A stretch of DNA of 59,356 nt, taken from an uncultured Dorea sp. (GTDB taxonomy: Bacteria > Bacillota > Clostridia > Lachnospirales > Lachnospiraceae). The stretch lies in the NCBI GenBank assembly GCA_947652615.1, contig CANTDX010000016.1, forward strand, positions 1 to 59,356. Direction: 5' to 3'. Shown piece by piece: positions 43,998 to 51,971 of the stretch. The notes under the pieces were generated by a model. It ran no database searches. It was given only the letters and a program-made list of their open reading frames with translations, and had not been told where the DNA came from. Made by a program: the position numbers and the translations under genes. Within the stretch, counting starts at the first letter, position 1. Every line of letters starts with the position of its first letter.

Positions 43998-46010
43998 TTA
44001 ATTTTCCCCCTTCAAAATAAATTTATCCACTTGTACCTGAAGATTCTCGGCTTCTTTTGCCAGTGATCCGCTGGCCTGTTCCATGCCGCCGGCATTCTGA
44101 AGGTTACGGTCGGCGATTTCTGAAATAGCTTCAATTCGTTCGTCCATGAGAGACAGGGCATTCTGCTGGCTGTTCACTGCCGCTACAAGCGTATCGGAGA
44201 TCGCGCTGATCTGGTCAGACACAGAAGAAATAGCACTGAAAGAGCCGGCAGTATCTGCAGTCAGTTCCACACCGGTCTGAATAATATCTTTGGTGCTGGT
44301 TACCATCTCGGTAGCGTTCTGTGCAGCCTCGGCGCTTTTAGCCGCCAACTGTTTCACTTCATTTGCGACAACTGCGAATCCTTTTCCGGCTTCTCCGGCG
44401 CGGGCAGCCTCTACGGAAGCATTGATCGCCAGAATGTTGGTCTGGAAGGCAATGTCTTCGATCGCTTTGGCAATCTTAGTGATCTCTTGTGCGTTGGAAC
44501 TGATATCATCCATCGCGTTAGTGAGAGAGGACATCCGTGAATTGGCTTCCTGAATGCATTGTGCGATCTCTTCGGTCTTAGCCCTGGTCTGGGAACTGCT
44601 TTCCGTAACGCCAGACAGCCGTTCCTTCACGTGGGAAACTTCGTGGATCAGAGCTTCGGTGGACTGGTTCTGTTCCAGAGAAGCCTGATGAAGCTGGCCG
44701 GACTGTCCGTTCAATTCTTCTGACATAGCAGCCAAGCGGGTTGCAGCGGCCCGGAAGCCTTTGATAGTTTCATTCATAGACTGTATGATCGTGTGGAGAC
44801 TTGTTCGGATCAAGGCAAAGTCTCCTTTATAATCTACCTGGGCGCTGACCTTTAGATTGCCGTCAGCAATTTGGGTTAATACCTGCTGAATATCTGATAT
44901 GTAACGGTTGACGCTTTCTACGGTAGCATCCAAAGTCTGGGTCATAAGCTCTAATTCATCCCTGGAATTGACATGCGTCACCGCGGTATGGAGATCACCG
45001 TCGGAGAGGGCAACCATCCGGTTCGTAACGCTTTTGACCGGACGGGAGATCGAGCGTGACAGACGCAGTACTACCAAAATGGATATAATCAATACGGCCA
45101 GAGTAGATAATATTGCAACCATCATTGCCGCATTGATCAGGTGGTCATAGTCGGACTTGGGAATCTGAATGACCAGGAACCACTGAGTACCGCGGATAGG
45201 TGAAAAGGCCATCAGCATATTCTCATTGCCGATAGAGTATTCTTCAGAGCCGGTCTCGCCGCTCATTACGTGGCTCAGAGATTCGTCGTTGCCGTCGTTG
45301 AGCTGCGCCAGTGTGCTTTCGGTCAGAACCAATGACTGGTCAGGATGTCCGGTAACGAGACCTTCCCGGTTCACCATATAGGCGGTTCCGTGTCTGCCCA
45401 GGTTAATGCTGCTGATCACGTCGTTAAGTGCGTCATATTTGTAAACTCCTACTACATAGAAGGCTGTCTCCTGATTCTCCTTCACCGGCATTCCCATGGT
45501 GATGCCGAGCTTTCCGTCAAAAATAGTGGAAGAGCTGGTGGTCAGATTGTCTGTTTCTTTCAGAAGAGCGAAGAAGTTATCCTCCAGATTCTCCGGTGCA
45601 CCGTCGATTCCCTGTATCAGCCGGCCCTGCAGGTCATACAGGGCAATGGTATGCAGCTCGTAGATCTCAGCGGCTTCCATAAGCACTTCTTTGCGGTTTT
45701 TGCGGATTACGGCGGTATCAAGCCGAGCATTATCTGTTCCTGTCGAACTCATGCGTGAATCTCCTGCAATGGTCATCATTCTGTCTGCAAGCATATGAAT
45801 ATTGGCTTCCACGGTTTTGGACGACTGCCTTGCCATAGGCTGCAGGCTGTCCAGAAGAATATTGTTGGCTAACGACTGCATAGAGAGCGCCATGATCACG
45901 CAGCATATGATAACTAATATCAGAATATTAAGAGTAGTGTTTTTTAAAATTCTCCCGTTCAGGCTGCGTCTGGTCTTTTTGCTGTGAGAGTTATTTTTCT
46001 TAGTAGTCAC
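43998..46010 (-). CDS. methyl-accepting chemotaxis protein with Cache domain
   Basis: The product has 670 residues from GTG 46010 (AAAGGAGAC upstream). A membrane helix (about 25-50), a double-Cache type sensor (about 55-285), a second helix (about 290-315), HAMP (about 315-370) and the signalling hairpin with [20 protein letters not shown] at the tip follow. It would sense a small extracellular molecule. It shares an operon with the FMN-binding lipoprotein. Confidence 0.94.
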   Translation of the reverse strand: MTTKKNNSHSKKTRRSLNGRILKNTTLNILILVIICCVIMALSMQSLANNILLDSLQPMARQSSKTVEANIHMLADRMMTIAGDSRMSSTGTDNARLDTAVIRKNRKEVLMEAAEIYELHTIALYDLQGRLIQGIDGAPENLEDNFFALLKETDNLTTSSSTIFDGKLGITMGMPVKENQETAFYVVGVYKYDALNDVISSINLGRHGTAYMVNREGLVTGHPDQSLVLTESTLAQLNDGNDESLSHVMSGETGSEEYSIGNENMLMAFSPIRGTQWFLVIQIPKSDYDHLINAAMMVAILSTLAVLIISILVVLRLSRSISRPVKSVTNRMVALSDGDLHTAVTHVNSRDELELMTQTLDATVESVNRYISDIQQVLTQIADGNLKVSAQVDYKGDFALIRTSLHTIIQSMNETIKGFRAAATRLAAMSEELNGQSGQLHQASLEQNQSTEALIHEVSHVKERLSGVTESSSQTRAKTEEIAQCIQEANSRMSSLTNAMDDISSNAQEITKIAKAIEDIAFQTNILAINASVEAARAGEAGKGFAVVANEVKQLAAKSAEAAQNATEMVTSTKDIIQTGVELTADTAGSFSAISSVSDQISAISDTLVAAVNSQQNALSLMDERIEAISEIADRNLQNAGGMEQASGSLAKEAENLQVQVDKFILKGEN

Positions 46011-46043
46011 GTTTGCTGTCTCCTTTTCTTAAAAATTCTTGTA

Positions 46044-46919
46044 CTAATATCTCAGCTTGATATTAGATAAGGCAACATCTGCCTGATATCCTTTTGTGTG
46101 CAGCATATATTCCATTCCCTTTTTCGCAAGGTCAATGTGGTTCTGCGGTGCAACCATGATCTCCTCAATAGGCAGAAGCCCTTCGCTTAAGGGGATCTCA
46201 ATATAAGGAAGCATAAATCCGTCCTTGGCACGGAAATATACCGTCGTATCTTTCTGCTTTTTGAATACAAACCGATATTCTTCTTCCTCAGCAAATCCTT
46301 CATGTTTAAAGAACATGGCATAAACTTCAGCGGTTTTTTGGAATTTGCGGCACGCCTTCTGATAATTGACGTTCTGCCGGTCCCTGCTGCCGGCCGCTAA
46401 GACGTCTTCAAGGGGCGTCCGAAGCAGATTGGGTAAATAACTGCAGATATTTCTCTGGATTAACTGCCTTTGCCGTCTGGGATTGTAAACTACAAGGCCG
46501 TGGTAGGCGATCTCGGCCGCTTCCTCGATTCTTGCGATGATCTCATCGCTTCGGAAGCCTATATTATAACCGGTCTTGCTGCCGAATTCCGACCACATGG
46601 TGATGCTGTCCCGGCATTTTGAGAAAGAAAGCACGAAGTATTCCCGGGGCTTTTCATGCTTAGAATAGATAGAATCCGCAAGAAACATCTCCTTTAATGC
46701 CGGGCTTTTGATAGTGTCCCGGCACACCTCTTCTATGATTCCCCGGATGTAAGAAAATTCATTGGGGTCGTTTAGAAAATCACTCTTTGTAGCCCAGAAG
46801 CAGTTGTGGTTAATGATACCGTTGATGCCGTTGCTCTTGGTATAGTGATACAGGATGCTGCTGTTTTCGGCGCGTTTTAATTTTACCTGTCTGCCAGACA
46901 TAGATTCGTTACCTCTCAT
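46044..46919 (-). CDS. DUF2971 family protein
   Basis: The product has 291 residues (or 285 from the ATG at 46901). SSILYHYTKSNGINGIINHN, FWATKSDFLNDPNEFSY, FVLSFSKCRDSITMWSEFG and the late EEEYRFVFKK are the family's signature. DUF2971 proteins appear in accessory regions and sometimes near defence genes; the biochemical role is unknown. Confidence 0.88.
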   Translation of the reverse strand: MRGNESMSGRQVKLKRAENSSILYHYTKSNGINGIINHNCFWATKSDFLNDPNEFSYIRGIIEEVCRDTIKSPALKEMFLADSIYSKHEKPREYFVLSFSKCRDSITMWSEFGSKTGYNIGFRSDEIIARIEEAAEIAYHGLVVYNPRRQRQLIQRNICSYLPNLLRTPLEDVLAAGSRDRQNVNYQKACRKFQKTAEVYAMFFKHEGFAEEEEYRFVFKKQKDTTVYFRAKDGFMLPYIEIPLSEGLLPIEEIMVAPQNHIDLAKKGMEYMLHTKGYQADVALSNIKLRY

Positions 46920-47040
46920 GGTGTGTTATTCAAATATGCGAAAATACTCCTTTACTTACTTATCGGCTGTTTCACTATAAAAATCACCTAATTTTTACAA
47001 TTATTGAGTTTTAGGGTATTTATTTGTATCTTGTATTAGC

Positions 47041-47069
47041 TTGATAGGGGAGGGGTTTGATGCTATAAT
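47041..47069 (+). promoter_or_regulatory. sigma-A-like promoter facing the truA terminator
   Basis: TTGATA (47041-47046), 17-bp spacer, TATAAT (47064-47069). No recognisable gene lies downstream on this strand before truA, so a short antisense RNA is possible. The rest of 46920-47155 shows no gene. Confidence 0.45.
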
Positions 47070-47074
47070 ATGCG

Positions 47075-47127
47075 GAAAGAAAAGACACAGGGCAGCCGCA
47101 GACAGGATACCGTGCGGCGTCCCTGTG
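47075..47127 (-). terminator. terminator of truA
   Basis: On the minus strand CACAGGG...GCCGCA pairs with TGCGGC...CCCTGTG and TCTTTTCTTTCC follows. Confidence 0.75.
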
Positions 47128-47155
47128 TGATCTGCAAATTGAGGAAGACAAACGA

Positions 47156-47932
47156 TCAGTAGGTGATCTCCTGAAGATAGAGCCCTTTGGGGTCGCAGGG
47201 AGCGCTTGCATCCATGCTGCCCTCCAGGATATCGTCGATGTCTTCTTTGGGGCGGGTGTAGAATCCAATATCCAGCAGCGTACCTACCATGAGCCGTGCC
47301 ATATTGTGAAGAAAGTCGTCGGCATGGATCATTATCTGCATCTCCTGGGCGGCGCTGTAGATCTCAACCTCATAAACCTGCCTTACGGTAGATTTGCTTT
47401 TCTTTGAGGAAGAGAAGTTCTTGAAATCATGAGTCCCGGTCAGGAGAATGCCGGCCTGCTGCATCAGCTGCCTGTCCGGCGTCTTGAAACAGTGGTAGGT
47501 GTACTTGCGGTCGAACACGCTGGGTACGTCGTCGATGGTCATGCGGTACACATAAGTCTTGGAGGTGGCGTTCAGTTGGGCATGGAAACGGTCAGGAACC
47601 TCATCTACCCGGACGATCGCAATGTCCATGGGAAGATATCGGTTGAGGTAATGCTTCATATCCAGAAGCTTCATATCGGATCCCGTCTTGAAATTGGCGA
47701 CCTGCGCATAGGCATGTACGCCAACCTCGGTACGGCATCCGCAGTTCAGTTCGGTATCGGATTCTCCGGTCATCTTTCTGATGACTTCTAAGATCTTATT
47801 GGAGACCGTATTGTTGGATTCGTCTTTCCCCAGGCGTGTCCAGCCCTGGTAACGGCTGCCGTCGTATTCTATTGTTAATTTGATGTTTCTTAAAGCAGAA
47901 GGCGTTTTTGCGGATTTGTCTCTTTTGCGCAT
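47156..47932 (-). CDS. truA: tRNA pseudouridine synthase A
   Basis: The product has 258 residues from ATG 47932, which has GATGAGG at proper spacing. LTIEYDGSRYQGW is the opening TruA motif; the catalytic Asp region is cut as CRTEVGVHAYAQVANF, in which the usual RTDxGVHA Asp reads Glu. SKTYVYRM and MARLMVGTLLDIG follow. The Asp-to-Glu change is notable: it may mark a TruA-like paralogue with lowered or altered activity. Confidence 0.9.
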   Translation of the reverse strand: MRKRDKSAKTPSALRNIKLTIEYDGSRYQGWTRLGKDESNNTVSNKILEVIRKMTGESDTELNCGCRTEVGVHAYAQVANFKTGSDMKLLDMKHYLNRYLPMDIAIVRVDEVPDRFHAQLNATSKTYVYRMTIDDVPSVFDRKYTYHCFKTPDRQLMQQAGILLTGTHDFKNFSSSKKSKSTVRQVYEVEIYSAAQEMQIMIHADDFLHNMARLMVGTLLDIGFYTRPKEDIDDILEGSMDASAPCDPKGLYLQEITY

Positions 47933-48057
47933 ATTCAAAATCCTCATCTTTCTATATGGAAATATTTATAACATCATTGTATTAAGTATATCAAATTCTA
48001 TATTATAAGAAAAGGGTAAACAAAGAAAAAGACCTATAACGAAAGGAAATAATATAA

Positions 48058-48534
48058 ATGAGTGTAGAAAGCAGAAAAGTATCAGAATCCATTGTGGAAA
48101 CAGTCCATATGGTCCGTCCGAATCATTTGAACGGGGCGGGACGTTTGTTCGGAGGCATCCTGATGCAGTGGATCGATGAAGTTGCGGCGCTTGCGGCGAA
48201 GCGTCATGCCCATATGAATATAACGACGGTTTCGGTGGATAATCTCCGCTTCTTAAAGGGAGCCTATCAGAGGGATGTCATTGTGCTCAAAGGGAAGATC
48301 ACGTATGTGGGGCGGACCTCCATGGAAGTGAAGGTGGATACCTATGTAGAGGATGCGGACGGCGAAAGGATATTGATCAACAATGCGTTTTTTACAATGG
48401 TGGCGCTGGATTCCAACGATAAGCCTGCCGAGGTGCCGCGTCTTCTGCTGGAGACGGAGGAGGACCGGCACGATTTTGAGAAGGCGAAGCTTCGAAGAGA
48501 GATGCGGCTGCTTAGAAAGGAAGAGGGATTCTAA
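48058..48534 (+). CDS. acyl-CoA thioesterase, hotdog fold (YciA/BFIT type)
   Basis: The product has 158 residues. RPNHLNGAGRLFGGILMQWIDEVAALAAKRH carries the Asn-His and Asp helix motif typical for the family (seen in parts at residues 20-50), and FLKGAYQRDVIVLKG the next strand. It hydrolyses acyl-CoA. GAAAGGAAA precedes the ATG. Confidence 0.9.
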   Translation: MSVESRKVSESIVETVHMVRPNHLNGAGRLFGGILMQWIDEVAALAAKRHAHMNITTVSVDNLRFLKGAYQRDVIVLKGKITYVGRTSMEVKVDTYVEDADGERILINNAFFTMVALDSNDKPAEVPRLLLETEEDRHDFEKAKLRREMRLLRKEEGF

Positions 48535-48582
48535 GCATGCCGCCAGAGCTTATAGCTGTATTTTGTAATGATCAGAGGGAGG

Positions 48583-48864
48583 TCATTTCTTCATATAAGA
48601 AGATACCATCCGCACCATATTCTCGATCTGGTCCTGTTCTTCCTTGGATTTTCCGTCCTTTAGGACGGAGAGTACCAGAGAGAATTCATCCGGTGTAAAC
48701 TGAATTCCTTTTTTATTCGCGTTCGTGATCAATGCCATCATGATAGGTGCGAGAGATTTCCCGCTCTTCCCCGGAGTCTGTGCTGCCGCTGTGCGGATCA
48801 GCTCCATTTTCATTGGATCCATGTTTTGCATTGACGGGTGGTTCATCCATTCGTTCATTGTCAT
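48583..48864 (-). CDS. conserved hypothetical protein, 93 residues
   Basis: It has its own AAAGGAGAC site. Sequence is helical (NKKGIQFTPDEFSLVLSVLK in the second half) and resembles small Lachnospiraceae proteins that sit beside a Met-rich protein gene. It overlaps the upstream gene's frame by 152 bp, out of phase. Function unknown. Confidence 0.65.
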   Translation of the reverse strand: MTMNEWMNHPSMQNMDPMKMELIRTAAAQTPGKSGKSLAPIMMALITNANKKGIQFTPDEFSLVLSVLKDGKSKEEQDQIENMVRMVSSYMKK

Positions 48865-49336
48865 TGTCTCCTTTCCTGCTGCCCGTGTCGGGTTGATTCA
48901 TTTCATTTTCAAACATCATGCTGTACATTTCAAACATCTCCTGCTGTTCAGGATTCATCATGCTTTTCATCATGTCCATCGGATCAAAGGAATTCGAATC
49001 CATGGAGGATCCTGACATATTCTGCATGTTCTGCATATTCTGTACCATTTCCATCATATTCATCATGCCGGACATTTGTTCCATCATTTCTTTTTCAGAA
49101 GGGTTCATATAAGGTTTTAATCCCTCCAGTATATTGGAAGGAGAGGGATCAGAAGAAAAACCCTGAAAGACTTCCATGGTGTGGCGAAGCTCCAGAAATT
49201 TGATATAGACCCCGAAAAAGCGCTGGATAGAGGGCGGAGTGTATGGAAGCAGGAGTTTTAATGTATATAGGAAGGGCGGTGTGACCAGATTATCGAAAGG
49301 TGTCATCGGTTTCGGTGGATTTTGTTCCATAAGCAC
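48713..49336 (-). CDS. Met-rich conserved hypothetical protein, 207 residues
   Basis: The first ~60 residues contain PFLYTLKLLLPYTPPSIQRF, possibly membrane-associated; residues 90-165 are strongly Met/Asn/Gln-rich (KEMMEQMSGMMNMMEMVQN). The last ~50 residues run over the start of the next gene in another frame and look non-native (polar, low complexity), so a lost stop codon or frameshift is possible. Function unknown. Confidence 0.6.
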   Translation of the reverse strand: MLMEQNPPKPMTPFDNLVTPPFLYTLKLLLPYTPPSIQRFFGVYIKFLELRHTMEVFQGFSSDPSPSNILEGLKPYMNPSEKEMMEQMSGMMNMMEMVQNMQNMQNMSGSSMDSNSFDPMDMMKSMMNPEQQEMFEMYSMMFENEMNQPDTGSRKGDNDNERMDEPPVNAKHGSNENGADPHSGSTDSGEEREISRTYHDGIDHERE

Positions 49337-49487
49337 TCCTTGAAATAACGTTGTAAATATATATGACAGCGGAGAGGAATTTATACATACTTGTCTGATA
49401 ATGTATTACAGTTTGAAGATATGGAAAAACTAAATTGAAAATATTTCATATATTAGTATGGTAAGATACCAGAAAGGGGAAGGGAAT

Positions 49488-49637
49488 ATGGATAGGAAAC
49501 TGATTATTGACGGCAATGCCGTGTACGAGATTGATGAGAATTGTATGCTGAGAAAACATCTGGAAGAAGCAGTTCTGGAACAGCCTGAGAAGGACAGCAA
49601 GAAACTGAATGAATACAAAATGAAGAGGGCGGAGTGA
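49488..49637 (+). CDS. small hypothetical protein, 49 residues
   Basis: AAGGGGAAGGGA stands before the ATG. The charged product opens MDRKLIIDGNAVYEIDE and ends KMKRAE. TTGAAA near 49434 is a possible -35 element. A GGGCGGAGT/ACTCCGCCC hairpin (49627-49649) overlaps the stop. No family known. Confidence 0.6.
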   Translation: MDRKLIIDGNAVYEIDENCMLRKHLEEAVLEQPEKDSKKLNEYKMKRAE

Positions 49638-49659
49638 TATACTCCGCCCGGTTATAGAA

Positions 49660-49911
49660 TTAGCATCCGCAGTCAAAGCCGCCGCATCCATTGCCACATC
49701 CGCCGCAGCAGAAGAGCAGAAGGATGATCCACAGACAACTGTCATTGCCGCATCCGCCGCCAAAGCCGTTGCCGCATCCGCCGCAGCAGAAGAGCAGAAG
49801 GATGATCCACAGGCAGCTATTGTTGCCAAAGCCGCATCCGCATTCTCCACCAGTTCTTCCTACGCCTGATTCACAGCCGCATCCACAGTTCGTAGCACTT
49901 AAATCGCTCAT
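49660..49911 (-). CDS. Cys/Gly-rich small protein with duplicated hydrophobic segment
   Basis: The start at 49911 has GGAGG upstream. The product has 83 residues with two copies of NDSCLWIILLLFCCGGCGNG-type units, each a short hydrophobic helix framed by Cys and Gly, and 20 or so cysteines in all. Similar small membrane peptides (YjcZ-like) exist in spore formers. A role in the spore coat or membrane is a guess. Confidence 0.65.
   Translation of the reverse strand: MSDLSATNCGCGCESGVGRTGGECGCGFGNNSCLWIILLLFCCGGCGNGFGGGCGNDSCLWIILLLFCCGGCGNGCGGFDCGC
49697..49812. repeat. 78-bp period tandem duplication inside the Cys/Gly-rich gene
   Basis: CCGCCGCAGCAGAAGAGCAG and the following 16 bases occur at 49700 and again at 49778 with few changes; the period is 78 bp (26 residues), so the frame is kept. 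Confidence 0.8.
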
Positions 49912-49982
49912 ATTGAAATCCTCCATTTATGATGTTTACAGTAACATAATATGCGGAGGGTTCCGATGTGTGAGAAGGAAAA

Positions 49983-50618
49983 TCAATTTTTTATCAGTCG
50001 TTTTATAGAATGTTGGTAGAGGTAGGAATTCTTCTGCAGCTTTAGCTTGTCCAACGTTGTTATATTTTCCTTGGCGTACTCGTCATAGAGGGTCAGCAAG
50101 TAGGATGTGGTGTAATTCCTGTGCTGAAACCAGGTGAAGAGAAGCCAGTTCATGATGTCTGGATACCAGTACCGCTCAGGGATGGCAGAGGACTGGAGCA
50201 GGGCAACGTGCTGCGACGCTTCTTCTGAAAGTTCGGTAAGCTCGTCAGAGTAGTTCTTATCCTTGAATAGGGCGTCGCTTTGCTGAACGATGTCGTACAG
50301 GGCGTTAGAAGCCTTCCAGTAAGCGACGAAGGCAGGATCGGTATCCTCAGGAGTTTCTTCCATATTATGAAGATCGAAGGTCTGCATGGTGGGCCGCTTC
50401 CTGGTGAAGCTCCAGTCATACTCAGAACGCTTGTCCGGGTCGGACAGGACATTGTAGGCCTCTAAGATCTCCTGCATCTGTTCGGTGGTGTCGATACCGT
50501 TGCGGATGTTGACGTCCGGGTGGTACTTTTTCGCCAGTTCATTCTTGGCAGCGGTAATGTCTTCTAAGGTAGCCTTTTCTGAGACTCCCAATATATCATA
50601 ATAATTCTTGTCGTTCAT
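49983..50618 (-). CDS. DnaJ domain protein
   Basis: The product has 211 residues from ATG 50618 (GGAGGATAG upstream). The J domain (1-70) has YYDILGVSEKATLEDI and the HPD tripeptide in KKYHPDVNIR. The remaining ~140 residues are helical with no zinc-finger or substrate domain, so this is a type III J protein that would stimulate DnaK for a specific client. Confidence 0.9.
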   Translation of the reverse strand: MNDKNYYDILGVSEKATLEDITAAKNELAKKYHPDVNIRNGIDTTEQMQEILEAYNVLSDPDKRSEYDWSFTRKRPTMQTFDLHNMEETPEDTDPAFVAYWKASNALYDIVQQSDALFKDKNYSDELTELSEEASQHVALLQSSAIPERYWYPDIMNWLLFTWFQHRNYTTSYLLTLYDEYAKENITTLDKLKLQKNSYLYQHSIKRLIKN

Positions 50619-50775
50619 TCTATCCTCCATTGATGATAAAATATGGAAATGAGCATAATTATCTTACGACACTTTCGCGGATAAATCAATTAGAAATTTT
50701 GAATATTCAAAAGGTGATATAGATGTGAATCTGTGTTATACTGGTTGTATTAGTTGGGTGATTGAGGTGATGGGC

Positions 50776-51729
50776 ATGGAAATCGCAGATTTTAACGGAT
50801 ATGAACAGAATCAGAGAATGTATGGAGGAACCGCTGGAAGGAAAATGGGTATTTCTGTTGACGGGAAGGATTATATTCTGAAATTTCCGGGGAATCTGAA
50901 AGAACAGGGAATGAAGAATATCAGGCTTAGTTATTCTAATAGTCCGGTGTGTGAATATATTGGTTCACAAATTTACCGGATGTTGGGGTTTGATGTGCAT
51001 GAAACGATTCTTGGTACAAGAAATGGGAAAACGGTTGTCGCATGTGGGGACTTTCTTAGGAGTGGAGAGATATTATATGAATTTGATAAGATTAAGGTAA
51101 CCTTCGAACCACATTTTTTAGACTCCAGTGGAAATGAGACGAATGGAGTAGGCGTAGATCTGTACGAAATTCTTATGACAATGCAGGAACATCCATTTTT
51201 AAAAGATGTTCAGGGAATCAGGGAGCATTTTTGGAATATGTTTGTAGTGGATGCATTTCTTGGAAATCCAGACAGAAATAACAGCAATTGGGGGATTATT
51301 CTGGGCGTGGATGGTAATAAACGAATAGCTCCAATATATGATAACGGGAATTGTCTCAATTGTAAATGGGATGAAGAAAAGATGTCGGAGGTTTTGTCAG
51401 ATGAAATGGAACTGGAGACAGAAAGTTATAGAGGGCGCCGGTGTATTTTTGAGATGAAAGGGAAGAAGATAAATCCGTATCATCTTATGGAAAATATGGA
51501 ATATCGGGAATGTAGTGACGCTGTGGAAAGGTTGATTCCTATTATAGGGGATTTATTACCGGAAATTAGAAGGTTGATAGAGGATATTCCAGTGATATCA
51601 GAAGTACAGAAGATGTTCTATTATAAGATAATGGAATGCAGATATGATAAGGAGTTTCTTCCAATTTATCAGAAAATTATTGCCGAAAAAAATATATATG
51701 AAACTGGAGGACAACAGAATGTACAATGA
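50776..51729 (+). CDS. HipA-like kinase domain protein (CtkA type)
   Basis: The product has 317 residues from ATG 50776 (GAGGTG six bases upstream). The kinase core has VVDAFLGNPDRNNSNWGII (catalytic Asp and Asn) and IAPIYDNGNCL (the DFG-like Asp-Asn-Gly), the pattern of HipA/CtkA serine kinases. It lacks the N-terminal HipA subdomain. With the small gene overlapping its end it may form a toxin-antitoxin pair. AT-rich compared with upstream genes, suggesting transfer. Confidence 0.85.
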   Translation: MEIADFNGYEQNQRMYGGTAGRKMGISVDGKDYILKFPGNLKEQGMKNIRLSYSNSPVCEYIGSQIYRMLGFDVHETILGTRNGKTVVACGDFLRSGEILYEFDKIKVTFEPHFLDSSGNETNGVGVDLYEILMTMQEHPFLKDVQGIREHFWNMFVVDAFLGNPDRNNSNWGIILGVDGNKRIAPIYDNGNCLNCKWDEEKMSEVLSDEMELETESYRGRRCIFEMKGKKINPYHLMENMEYRECSDAVERLIPIIGDLLPEIRRLIEDIPVISEVQKMFYYKIMECRYDKEFLPIYQKIIAEKNIYETGGQQNVQ

Positions 51730-51934
51730 TGAGAAAATAATTTTGCCTATGGACCTTCCGGAAGGGCTGCAGCGTGATTTCAAGGAATTACAGGAATATT
51801 ATGACGCAGGTGACTGGCTGCAGTTTGACTTATTGTTTGAAGCAGTGGAGGCGAGTGTGAAGGCATATTATCTTGCCGGAAAAATCAGCAGAGAGGAATT
51901 GAATCTTATTTTTAAGAAATATGGAATCGCATAG
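51719..51934 (+). CDS. small partner of the HipA/CtkA-like kinase, 71 residues
   Basis: The ATG at 51719 has GGAGG upstream and overlaps the kinase stop by 11 bp. The product is acidic and helical (LPEGLQRDFKELQEYYDAGD). Size, charge and coupling suit an antitoxin or regulatory partner. No named family. Confidence 0.7.
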   Translation: MYNDEKIILPMDLPEGLQRDFKELQEYYDAGDWLQFDLLFEAVEASVKAYYLAGKISREELNLIFKKYGIA

Positions 51935-51971
51935 CGGTAAAGAAGATATCACAGAAGAGGAGACATAAGGA

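Noticed and set aside
49697..49812. Repeat as a CRISPR or mobile element
   Set aside because: Only two copies, in frame within a coding region, no spacers or Cas genes.
49691..50008. Pro/His-rich plus-strand frame opposite the Cys/Gly-rich gene
   Set aside because: It is the antisense of the repeat; the minus strand has a good ribosome binding site and a sensible product.
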